A DNA stretch of 12,201 bases from a bacterium (GTDB lineage: Bacteria > Bacillota > Clostridia > Oscillospirales > Acutalibacteraceae). Shown piece by piece: positions 6,517 through 12,201 of the stretch. The notes beneath the pieces were generated by a model. That model had not been told where the DNA came from and did not search any database. It worked only from the letters and a program-made list of their open reading frames with translations. Position numbers and translations under genes: made by a program. The DNA is taken from NCBI GenBank assembly GCA_020627425.1, contig JAHKXX010000034.1, positions 1 to 12,201 of the forward strand, read 5' to 3'. Every line of letters begins with the position of its first letter. Position 1 is the first letter of the stretch.

Positions 6517-7656
6517 ATGAACAAAGAAGAAATACTGAAAAGCCTGCCGACACCGTGCTATGTATACGACGAGCAGGCACTCATTAACAATCTGAGAATA
6601 CTGCAGGGCATAGAGCAGAAAACAGGCTGCCATATACTGCTCGCTCAAAAGGCTTTTTCGGCATATCACCTGTACCCTCTTGTCAGCGAGTACATAAGCG
6701 GCACCACAGCAAGCGGTCTGTATGAAGCAAGACTTGCCTATGAAGAAATGCCCGAGGGAGAAATACACTGCTACTCTCCTGCCTTTAAGGACGAGGACTT
6801 TAATGAGCTTCTGAAAATGTGCGACCACATTGTATTTAATTCCTTTTCACAGTGGAAGCACTTTCGCGACAAGGCTTTAGCGGCAAACGGAGTAGAGTTC
6901 GGACTTCGTATAAACCCCGAATACTCCGAAATAGAGACAGATATATATAATCCGTGCTTTACAAACTCGCGGCTTGGGATAACACTCGAAAACTTCCTGG
7001 AAAATGAGCTTCACGGTATATCGGGACTGCATTTTCACACTATGTGCGAGCAGGGCGCGGATACTTTAGAGAGGACACTGAATGCAGTAGAGGAAAAATT
7101 CGGGAAATATCTGTATGATATGAAGTGGCTCAACTTCGGCGGAGGTCACCATATAACCCGTCAGGGGTATGACACAGAGCTGCTGATAAGGTGCATAGAC
7201 AGAATACAAAGCAAGTACGGCATACAGGTCTACTTAGAGCCGGGCGAGGCTGTAGCGCTGAATGCCGGCTACTTAGTGACAAGTGTACTCGATATCACAA
7301 AAAACAATATGGATATTGCAATAGTTGACACCTCGGCTGCGTGTCATATGCCCGATGTACTCGAGATGCCCTACAGACCCTTTATTATCGGCAGCGAAGA
7401 AAAGAATAAAAAGCCATATACCTATCGCCTCGGCGCACCGACGTGTCTTGCAGGAGATGTTATTGGCGACTATTCCTTTGACTCTCCCCTGTCCCCCGGC
7501 GACAGGCTGATATTTACGGATATGGCTATTTATTCGACAGTAAAGAACAACACCTTTAACGGTATGCCTCTGCCGGATATTTATCTCTTGAAAGCAGACG
7601 GCAGCACCGTGCTATTAAAAAGCTTTGGCTATGAGGACTTCAAAAGCAGACTGTAA
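6517..7656 (+). CDS. nspC: Carboxy(nor)spermidine decarboxylase
   Basis: NspC is a PLP-dependent, alanine-racemase-fold (fold-type III) decarboxylase that finishes the alternative spermidine route by removing the carboxyl group of carboxyspermidine or a relative. Numbered from the ATG at 6517 (379 residues): PTPCYVYDE (11-19), LLAQKAF with the PLP lysine at 45, GLHFHTMCEQ (170-179), the phosphate-binding GGGHHIT (208-214), EPGEA (241-245), and GAPTCLAGD (306-314) holding the likely active-site cysteine 310. The start was chosen at ATG 6517, one base after the dehydrogenase stop, since residues before it (from an in-frame TTG at 6493) are not family-like. AGGAAAG at 6484-6490 sits close before that TTG, so the longer form cannot be excluded. 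No clear ribosome binding site precedes 6517, which suggests translational coupling. Confidence 0.92.
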   Translation: MNKEEILKSLPTPCYVYDEQALINNLRILQGIEQKTGCHILLAQKAFSAYHLYPLVSEYISGTTASGLYEARLAYEEMPEGEIHCYSPAFKDEDFNELLKMCDHIVFNSFSQWKHFRDKALAANGVEFGLRINPEYSEIETDIYNPCFTNSRLGITLENFLENELHGISGLHFHTMCEQGADTLERTLNAVEEKFGKYLYDMKWLNFGGGHHITRQGYDTELLIRCIDRIQSKYGIQVYLEPGEAVALNAGYLVTSVLDITKNNMDIAIVDTSAACHMPDVLEMPYRPFIIGSEEKNKKPYTYRLGAPTCLAGDVIGDYSFDSPLSPGDRLIFTDMAIYSTVKNNTFNGMPLPDIYLLKADGSTVLLKSFGYEDFKSRL

Positions 7657-7691
7657 AGGCAGAGGTACTCCAAGAACACTTCCTGTGGGTG

Positions 7692-7716
7692 CACAAGCAG
7701 CTCCCTGTGCTTTGTG
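7692..7716 (+). other. Hairpin in the nspC-crcB gap
   Basis: CACAAGCA (7692-7699) pairs with TGC (7708-7710) and TTGTG (7712-7716), with a single bulged T. No T-run follows. I looked here for a fluoride (crcB-motif) riboswitch and saw none of its conserved blocks. The hairpin could let transcription continue from nspC into crcB. Confidence 0.3.
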
Positions 7717-7740
7717 GCGCGGACGGAGAGGTAATAAATT

Positions 7741-8103
7741 ATGGATTTTATTTATGTAGCACTCGGCGGAGCGCTTGGTTCAATCGCAAGATATGCCATT
7801 AGTCTGATACCCTTTAAGGGCAGCTTTCCGCTGATGACTCTTATTACAAATATACTGGGAGCCGTGCTTATCGGCTTTACCGTAGGGCTGCTGACTGACA
7901 AGGGCGACTCGGAAAAAAACGCCCTGCTGTTCTGGAAAACAGGAGTTTGCGGCGGTTTTACTACATTTTCTACATTTTCGCTGGAGGCTGTAACGCTCTT
8001 TGAAAAAGGGTCTGTATTCTTAGGGATACTGTATGTCCTGCTGAGCGTTGTGTTCTGCCTGTTGGGAATACTGCTCGGAAAGAGACTTGCCCTATTATTT
8101 TAA
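7741..8103 (+). CDS. crcB: Fluoride-specific ion channel CrcB/Fluc
   Basis: CrcB/Fluc is a small inner-membrane channel that lets fluoride leave the cell and so gives fluoride resistance. The 120-residue protein shows four hydrophobic segments, the N-terminal GGALGSIARY (9-18), TNILGA (36-41, with the conserved pore asparagine) and the hallmark GGFTTFSTFS (71-80, carrying the phenylalanines that line the fluoride path). Only one gene is present, so a dual-topology homodimer is expected unless a partner lies elsewhere. The ATG has GAGAGG about nine bases upstream. It begins 84 nt after nspC with no terminator between them and may be the last gene of the polyamine transcript. A strong terminator hairpin starts four bases after its stop. 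Confidence 0.93.
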   Translation: MDFIYVALGGALGSIARYAISLIPFKGSFPLMTLITNILGAVLIGFTVGLLTDKGDSEKNALLFWKTGVCGGFTTFSTFSLEAVTLFEKGSVFLGILYVLLSVVFCLLGILLGKRLALLF

Positions 8104-8106
8104 ACT

Positions 8107-8143
8107 AAAAGATCCCGACGCAGCTCATGCGCCGGGGTCTTTT
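8107..8143. terminator. Bidirectional intrinsic terminator between crcB and the DUF1275 gene
   Basis: A 16-position stem: AAAAGATCCCGACGCA (8107-8122), loop GCTCA (8123-8127), TGCGCCGGGGTCTTTT (8128-8143). Each strand reads the stem with one G-U wobble and one mismatch and ends in a T-run, so it can stop both the plus-strand crcB transcript and the convergent minus-strand transcript. Confidence 0.85.
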
Positions 8144-8152
8144 GTATTTATT

Positions 8153-8851
8153 TCAGTCTGTATCAGCTTTTGGTCTGTAAAACATTATCAGCAGTGCCGC
8201 AATTACCGGAGCGACGCACGGCAGCAGTGCTCTTTCGTGCAGCATAGAGGTACCGAAAACACTGATAACAGCGCCCACAACAAAAACAAGGTCTATAAGA
8301 TAAAAGCTGAGCGCCGTTTTAAGCTCGGCTTTGTTTTTTGTACGGCTGTAGCGGATAAGGCTTTCCGTACCGCTTCTCAGGTTTCCCGTACACATAGTGG
8401 TAGCACAGACTATGCCGTTTATCCTCCTGAAGCTTTGTACCTGTACGGCACAGATAAAGGAGATAAGCACGTTTGATACCATATTATAGTCATAGTAGTT
8501 CCCCTTTTCCTGCGCCGCAGGAAAGAGAGAGACTATACATATGACAAAAAGCTCGAGAATAAGCACGGTCTGGCGCCAGTGGAGTATTTTGTTTTTGACT
8601 TTTGTTCTTATCAGCTCTGCTACTATTACTCCGAGAACAAACGATACTATGGGGATAAGATAAAGCAGCACCCTGCCATAGTCGCCGCGTGCAAGGCTTA
8701 TCCCCAGAAGGACTATATTGCCCGTTTGTGCGTTGGCAAAAACGCCGCCGCGCTCTATAAAAGTGTATGCGTCAAAGTATCCGCCGCTAAGCGTCAGCAG
8801 CACACCGATAAGCAGCGATTCCGACATCTGGCGCGATGTTTTGTCCTTCAT
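8153..8851 (-). CDS. DUF1275 (YoaK family) membrane protein
   Basis: A 232-residue integral membrane protein of the YoaK/DUF1275 family, whose function is not established. Supporting features: GGYFDAYTFIERGGVFANAQ (23-42) followed by TGNIVLLG (43-50), which is the family signature, and TTMCTGNLRSG (151-161) opening the second half, so the protein looks like two related halves. Hydrophobic segments occur near 12-25, 62-82, 95-112, 123-142, 182-200 and 208-225. The start was placed at ATG 8851 because GGGGGAGG precedes it by seven bases; an in-frame upstream start at 8884 would add 11 residues that are not family-like and would lie upstream of this ribosome binding site. It is convergent with crcB and shares its terminator. 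Nothing in the window ties it to either neighbour pathway. Confidence 0.87.
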   Translation of the reverse strand: MKDKTSRQMSESLLIGVLLTLSGGYFDAYTFIERGGVFANAQTGNIVLLGISLARGDYGRVLLYLIPIVSFVLGVIVAELIRTKVKNKILHWRQTVLILELFVICIVSLFPAAQEKGNYYDYNMVSNVLISFICAVQVQSFRRINGIVCATTMCTGNLRSGTESLIRYSRTKNKAELKTALSFYLIDLVFVVGAVISVFGTSMLHERALLPCVAPVIAALLIMFYRPKADTD

Positions 8852-8858
8852 AAGAATA

Positions 8859-8866
8859 CCTCCCCC
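8859..8866 (-). promoter_or_regulatory. Strong ribosome binding site for the DUF1275 gene
   Basis: The minus strand reads GGGGGAGG, seven bases before the ATG at 8851. This fixes the start of that gene and rules against the longer form. Confidence 0.8.
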
Positions 8867-8887
8867 GTCAGCTAATGGCGTCAACTA

Positions 8888-8907
8888 AAGAAAACACAAA
8901 AGTTTCG
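8888..8907 (+). repeat. 20-nt direct repeat, first copy
   Basis: AAGAAAACACAAAAGTTTCG; the copy at 9016-9035 differs at one base (T for A). It is directly followed by a perfect hairpin, GCGCAG, loop TGC, CTGCGC (8908-8922). The two copies flank intergenic repeat copy B, 128 nt apart. Confidence 0.8.
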
Positions 8908-8933
8908 GCGCAGTGCCTGCGCTGTCAATTCGC

Positions 8934-9015
8934 GGCAGCGTGACGCTGCACCCGATTCGCGCACTGTAGTTTTTGTTACCGCCTGCTTTATTGGCACACG
9001 TACAAGTTTAGTTTT
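8934..9015 (+). repeat. Intergenic repeat, copy B
   Basis: Shares its first 20 bases exactly with copy A, including the hairpin GCAGCG, TGA, CGCTGC (8935-8949). Then come ATTCGCGCACT (8955-8965, shared with copy C), GTAG (8966-8969, shared with A), GTTACC (8975-8980, shared with C), TTGGCACACGTACA (8991-9004) and a GTTT-rich tail. It lies in the 397-nt gene-free region between the DUF1275 start and the ilvC end. The right edge merges with the second 20-nt direct repeat. Confidence 0.75.
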
Positions 9016-9035
9016 AAGAAAACACATAAGTTTCG
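9016..9035 (+). repeat. 20-nt direct repeat, second copy
   Basis: AAGAAAACACATAAGTTTCG, one mismatch from 8888-8907. Its last bases form the left end of the GC-rich hairpin module at 9029-9167, and like the first copy it runs straight into a hairpin. Confidence 0.8.
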
Positions 9036-9167
9036 CCCGCCTTTACAAAGGCGGCAGAGTCCAGAGGCGTGGGTGTCCGGTGGACACCTCTGCCGAAGGC
9101 AGAAGCGCCGACCGAGCCGGCAGGCGAGACCCAGAGTCTCTGGTCGCGCTCCGCAGAGCGCGAAACT
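9029..9167. repeat. GC-rich multi-hairpin module with inverted ends
   Basis: The block begins AGTTTCGC (9029-9036) and ends GCGAAACT (9160-9167), an exact 8-bp inverted pair. Inside are perfect hairpins CCGCCTTT/AAAGGCGG (9037-9054), GGTGTCC/GGACACC (9072-9088), TCTGCC/GGCAGA (9089-9103), CCAGA/TCTGG (9131-9143) and CGCGCTC/GAGCGCG (9145-9162), the last followed by AAACTCTTTTT. It has no coding potential I would defend. It resembles a dispersed palindromic or MITE-like intergenic element; whether it recurs in the genome cannot be told here. Confidence 0.55.
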
Positions 9168-9199
9168 CTTTTTGCCGCCATTGCCCAAAAGCTCCGGTC

Positions 9200-9233
9200 A
9201 AAACAAAGGCTCCCACCTCGTAGAGATGGGAGC
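9200..9233 (-). terminator. Intrinsic terminator of the ilv operon
   Basis: On the minus strand GCTCCCATCTC, loop TAC, GAGGTGGGAGC forms an 11-pair stem with one T-G wobble (9233-9209), followed by CTTTGTTTT. The wobble becomes an A-C mismatch on the plus strand, so the minus-strand fold is the better one. It begins about 15 nt past the ilvC stop. Confidence 0.8.
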
Positions 9234-9248
9234 TTCTTTTAAAAGTTA

Positions 9249-10271
9249 TCAGTCAGCGTACTTGTTTTCCTTGTTGTTCCATGAATACATCTTGCGGATC
9301 TCTGCGCCGACCTTCTCCAGCTGATGCTCAGCCTTCAGCGATCTCATAGCGTTGAAGTGTGCTCTGCCGTTCTTGTTCTCTGCTATCCACTTGGAAGCGA
9401 AGGTACCGTCCTGAATCTCGGAGAGAACCTTCTTCATCTCTTTCTTTGTTTCCTCGGTGATTATTCTCTTGCCTGTCTCATAGTCGCCGAACTCTGCTGT
9501 ATCAGAGATAGAATATCTCATCATAGAGAAGCCGCCTGTGTAGATAAGGTCTACTATAAGCTTCATCTCGTGGATACACTCAAAGTATGCGTTCTCGGGT
9601 GCATAGCCTGCTTCTACGAGTGTCTCAAAGCCTGCCTGCATCAGAGCTGTAACACCGCCGCAAAGAACAGCCTGCTCACCAAAGAGGTCTGTCTCTGTCT
9701 CTATACGGAAGGTAGTCTCCATAAGTGCTGCACGGGCTGCGCCGATACCTGCACCGTATGCAAGAGCTATATCAAGGCACTTGCCTGTAGCGTCCTGATA
9801 TACTGCAACCAGAGCAGGAGTACCCTTGCCCTCTACATACTCAGAGCGTACTGTGTGACCCGGAGCCTTCGGAGCTATCATAAACACATCTATGTTCTTC
9901 GGGGGAACTATCTGCTTAAAGTGAATGTTGAAGCCGTGTGCAAATGCTATAGCCTTGCCGTCAGAGAGGTTAGGCTCTATATCATTCTTAAAGATCTCAG
10001 CCTGCTTCTCATCGGGAGTCAGTATCATTATAACGTCTGCCTTCTGTGTAGCCTCGGCTGTTGTATATACCTCAAAGCCAAGCTCCTTGACGTGATCCCA
10101 ACGGCGGCTGCCCTTGTAAAGACCGATTATTACATTTACGCCGCTGTCACGAAGATTGAGTGCGTGTGCGTGTCCCTGGCTGCCGTAACCTATAATTGCA
10201 ACAGTCTTTCCCTTCAGCTGGTTGATGTCACAATCAGCTTCATAGTAGGTTTTTAACTTTGTGTCCGACAT
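9249..10271 (-). CDS. ilvC: Ketol-acid reductoisomerase (class I)
   Basis: IlvC isomerises and reduces acetolactate (or acetohydroxybutyrate) to the dihydroxy acid, the second common step of valine, leucine and isoleucine synthesis, using Mg2+ and NAD(P)H. The 340-residue length is that of class I enzymes. Motifs: Rossmann GYGSQGHAHA (28-37), AHGFNIHF (111-118), PKAPGHTVR (134-142), the metal-binding ETDLFGEQAVLCGG (193-206), ECIHEMKLIVDLIY (231-244) and SDTAEFG (256-262). The cofactor loop after the second strand (GLYKGSRRW, 50-58) is basic and lacks a terminal acid, which favours NADPH. The ATG has GGAGG nine bases upstream. It lies 58 nt after ilvN, with A+T-rich spacer, and ends in the terminator at 9200-9233. 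Isoleucine codons are mixed here, unlike the polyamine genes. Confidence 0.98.
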   Translation of the reverse strand: MSDTKLKTYYEADCDINQLKGKTVAIIGYGSQGHAHALNLRDSGVNVIIGLYKGSRRWDHVKELGFEVYTTAEATQKADVIMILTPDEKQAEIFKNDIEPNLSDGKAIAFAHGFNIHFKQIVPPKNIDVFMIAPKAPGHTVRSEYVEGKGTPALVAVYQDATGKCLDIALAYGAGIGAARAALMETTFRIETETDLFGEQAVLCGGVTALMQAGFETLVEAGYAPENAYFECIHEMKLIVDLIYTGGFSMMRYSISDTAEFGDYETGKRIITEETKKEMKKVLSEIQDGTFASKWIAENKNGRAHFNAMRSLKAEHQLEKVGAEIRKMYSWNNKENKYAD

Positions 10272-10329
10272 TTTTAAAGACCTCCAAATAAAATTAATAA
10301 AATAAAAATATATGAAATCCGTTTGAAGT

Positions 10330-10821
10330 TTACTTTCGCTGTGCGGTAGAATCCTTTTCTATTGCGACAGTTCCCGTTCTTACTATCTCGCGGATACCAT
10401 AAGGCTTAAGCAGATCTATAAGCGTAGTAAAGTTTTCCTGTGTATCGGCAAACTGCAGAGTCATTGTATTGAGTGCAACGTCTACTATTCTTGCCCCCAT
10501 CAGCTCGGATATCTTCATAATATCAAGTCTCTGCTTTGACGGGCAGTTTACCTTTATGAGCGACAATTCTCTGCTTATAAAGCCGCCCTCGGCATATGTA
10601 CGAACCTTTACTACGGGTATAAGCTTGTTCAGCTGTTTTTCCAGCTGCTCTATAACATACTCATCGCCGTCGGCTACCATAGTGATCCTGGACATACTTG
10701 GATCCTCTGTTATGCCGACAGCAAGGCTGTCAATATTAAATCCACGTCGTGAAAACAGTCCCGTTACCTTTGAGAGTACACCCGGATAGTTTTCAACGAG
10801 TACCGAAAGTGTATATTTCAT
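10330..10821 (-). CDS. ilvN: Acetolactate synthase small (regulatory) subunit
   Basis: IlvN/IlvH binds the catalytic subunit, raises its activity and gives feedback inhibition by valine. The 163 residues match the IlvH-length form. An N-terminal ACT domain (about 3-76) opens with LSVLVENYPGVLSKVTGLFS (5-24) and continues RRGFNIDSLAVG (25-36), the valine-binding and fold-defining region. The C-terminal domain contains RELSLIKV (84-91) and MTLQFADTQE (119-128). AGGAG eight bases upstream supports the ATG. It starts 15 nt after the ilvB stop, so the two subunits are made from one message. Confidence 0.97.
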   Translation of the reverse strand: MKYTLSVLVENYPGVLSKVTGLFSRRGFNIDSLAVGITEDPSMSRITMVADGDEYVIEQLEKQLNKLIPVVKVRTYAEGGFISRELSLIKVNCPSKQRLDIMKISELMGARIVDVALNTMTLQFADTQENFTTLIDLLKPYGIREIVRTGTVAIEKDSTAQRK

Positions 10822-10836
10822 TTTCTCTACTCCTTA

Positions 10837-12201
10837 CTATCGTGATGTCGTTCTCGGGTCTACGTGCAGTATAAGCACATAGGGCTTATTGCTTTTCATC
10901 ATTTCTTTTGCATATTTCTCTGCTTCCTCGTTCGAGTAGGCGATCGCGGAATCTATACCGTATGCAGAGGCTATCTTCGTAAAGTCCGGGGCACTGCCCA
11001 GCTCTGTTACGGCATAGCGGCTGTTATAGTGTATATCCTGAAGCTCATGTACCATACCGAGTACGTTGTTTTCCATTACAATGATCTTCACGTTTACATT
11101 ATTCTGCGCTATGGTACCAAGCTCGTTCATAGACATCTGGAATGCGCCGTCGCCGCAGACAGCCACAACATCCCTTGTCGGTCGCGCAAGTTTTGCGCCT
11201 ACTGCCGCAGGAACGGAATAGCCCATAGTACCCATACCGCCCGAGGTAAAGAATCTGCCGTCGGTCACGCGGAAGTTATTGGCGCACCATATCTGGTTAT
11301 TACCTACATCCGCAACAAGTATCGCCTTTGGTCTGAGCATTTTGGACAGCTCCCTGATAAAGCTTTTCGGCTCTACACAACCCTCGTATTTCGGCACGGG
11401 CTTGCTGAGGCACTCGTTTTTCCACTCGTTTACGGTCTGTATCCACTCCTCCGGTGCTCTATAGTCTACATCGTGAAGCATACGTGTTATTACGTTCTTC
11501 ATATCGCCGACTATCGGCACGGTGGTTTTCATATTTTTGCCTATCTCGGCAGGGTCTATATCAATATGTATAATATTCGCGTGCTCTACGACCTGATCGG
11601 GAGAAGCGACAGCCCTGTCGCCTACTCTGGCTCCACACAGTATAACGAGGTCCGACTCATGCACCGCGCGGTTAGCCGCCTTTATACCGTGAGAGCCAAG
11701 CATACCGATATACAGCGGACTCTCGGACGGCATAACGCCCAGACCCATCATAGTTGACACAACGGGAATATTTGTTTTTTCGGAGAATTCACGAAGCTTC
11801 AGCTTTGCACCGGAGCTGAGCACGCCGCCGCCTGCACATATAACGGGGCGCTTTGCTTCATTTATCATATCCAGCGCGCGCTTTATCTGCATCGGGTGAC
11901 CGTGAACACTCGGCTTATAGCCGAGTATATTTACCTTTTCGGGGTATACAAACTCTTCTATAGTGTCTGTCTGTACATCTACGGGAACATCTATCAGCAC
12001 AGGACCCGGTCTGCCGGTAGAAGCTATATGAAAAGCTTCTTTAAAAACGCGCGGCAGGTCTGCGGTATTCTTTACGAGGTAGCTATGCTTTACGAACGAC
12101 TCACACGCGCCCGTAACGTCAGCCTCCTGAAAAACGTCTCTGCCGAGAACGTCGCTTTTTACCTGTCCTGTTATAGCAACCATAGGAACAGAATCCATAT
12201 A
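10837..12201 (-). CDS. ilvB: Acetolactate synthase large (catalytic) subunit, N-terminus outside window
   Basis: IlvB joins two pyruvates, or pyruvate and 2-ketobutyrate, with thiamine diphosphate. The reading frame is open to the window edge: a Tyr codon precedes MDSVPMVAITGQV, as in complete homologues, so that ATG is internal. About 100 N-terminal residues, including the catalytic glutamate, are missing and 454 residues are present. Seen: MDSVPMVAITGQV, GPVLIDVPVDVQ (end of the first domain), the central FAD-type domain with AGGGV and GMLGSHG, and the C-terminal ThDP domain with GGMGTMGYSVPAAVG and the GDGAFQ...ENN Mg/ThDP motif. After that motif it reads LGMVHELQD where E. coli enzymes have a tryptophan (LGMVRQWQ); leucine is encoded at 11041-11043 here. 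The gene leads an ilvB-ilvN-ilvC operon; any leader (for example a T-box) is off the right edge. Confidence 0.97.
   Translation of the reverse strand, partial: YMDSVPMVAITGQVKSDVLGRDVFQEADVTGACESFVKHSYLVKNTADLPRVFKEAFHIASTGRPGPVLIDVPVDVQTDTIEEFVYPEKVNILGYKPSVHGHPMQIKRALDMINEAKRPVICAGGGVLSSGAKLKLREFSEKTNIPVVSTMMGLGVMPSESPLYIGMLGSHGIKAANRAVHESDLVILCGARVGDRAVASPDQVVEHANIIHIDIDPAEIGKNMKTTVPIVGDMKNVITRMLHDVDYRAPEEWIQTVNEWKNECLSKPVPKYEGCVEPKSFIRELSKMLRPKAILVADVGNNQIWCANNFRVTDGRFFTSGGMGTMGYSVPAAVGAKLARPTRDVVAVCGDGAFQMSMNELGTIAQNNVNVKIIVMENNVLGMVHELQDIHYNSRYAVTELGSAPDFTKIASAYGIDSAIAYSNEEAEKYAKEMMKSNKPYVLILHVDPRTTSR

Noticed and set aside
7657..7740. Fluoride riboswitch ahead of crcB
   Set aside because: Looked for because of gene context, but the conserved blocks of the crcB motif are not present.
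8923..8945. TTGACA on the minus strand (about 8923-8928) as a -35 box for the DUF1275 gene
   Set aside because: No acceptable -10 hexamer lies 16-19 nt downstream, so it is not reported as a promoter.
8888..9035. CRISPR array
   Set aside because: Only two copies of a 20-nt unit, 108 nt of intervening sequence that is itself a dispersed repeat, and no cas genes.
9073..9324. Small plus-strand frame and a 66-codon minus-strand frame across the hairpin region
   Set aside because: Both translate palindromic GC-rich repeats, with no ribosome binding site; the region is better read as structured non-coding DNA.
9324..10256. 310-codon plus-strand frame opposite ilvC
   Set aside because: It is a shadow of ilvC; composition is abnormal (many Cys, Leu, Tyr) and there is no sensible ribosome binding site or domain.
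10864..11757. 297-codon plus-strand frame opposite ilvB
   Set aside because: It is a shadow of a strongly conserved gene, with unnatural composition and no recognisable motif.

Overview
The window looks like chromosomal DNA of a gut-type Firmicute in class Clostridia, most likely the Ruminococcaceae/Oscillospirales. This is inferred from protein character (a short Bacillus/Clostridium-type arginine decarboxylase, the carboxyspermidine enzymes, an ilvB-ilvN-ilvC operon), strong GGAGG-type ribosome binding sites, moderate GC content, and heavy use of ATA and AGA codons. No rRNA, tRNA, transposase, phage gene or CRISPR array was seen. Species cannot be fixed from the sequence alone.

Layout. Bases 1-368 are a gene-free leader holding one reverse-oriented copy of an intergenic repeat and a strong sigma-A-type promoter (TTGAAA, 17 nt, TATAAT). 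murC (369-1754, peptidoglycan precursor synthesis) follows. Next comes a plus-strand polyamine cluster: speD (1800-2624), a PLP fold-type I arginine/lysine/ornithine decarboxylase (2625-4073), a 303-nt gap with a second repeat copy, speE (4377-5237), carboxy(nor)spermidine dehydrogenase (5316-6515) and carboxy(nor)spermidine decarboxylase nspC (6517-7656). The fluoride channel crcB (7741-8103) closes the plus-strand run and ends in a bidirectional terminator. A DUF1275/YoaK membrane protein (8153-8851) lies convergently on the minus strand. A 397-nt gene-free region (8852-9248) is packed with repeats and hairpins. The minus strand then carries the branched-chain amino-acid operon read right to left: ilvB (partial, running off the right edge), ilvN, ilvC, with a terminator at 9200-9233.

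How the genes work together. SpeD makes decarboxylated S-adenosylmethionine and SpeE uses it to aminopropylate a diamine. The dehydrogenase/NspC pair builds the same kind of aminopropyl group from aspartate semialdehyde. The cluster therefore encodes two chemically independent aminopropylation routes plus a decarboxylase that could supply the acceptor amine. No agmatinase or agmatine deiminase is in the window, so the true acceptor (putrescine, agmatine or cadaverine) is open. IlvB/IlvN make acetolactate and IlvC reduces and isomerises it towards valine, leucine and isoleucine.

The least explained material is non-coding. A roughly 75-95 nt repeat occurs three times (about 3-97 minus, 4082-4175 plus, 8934-9015 plus) with a conserved core and a hairpin retained despite sequence change. 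Adjoining the third copy are a 20-nt direct repeat pair and a 139-nt multi-hairpin module bounded by inverted AGTTTCGC ends.
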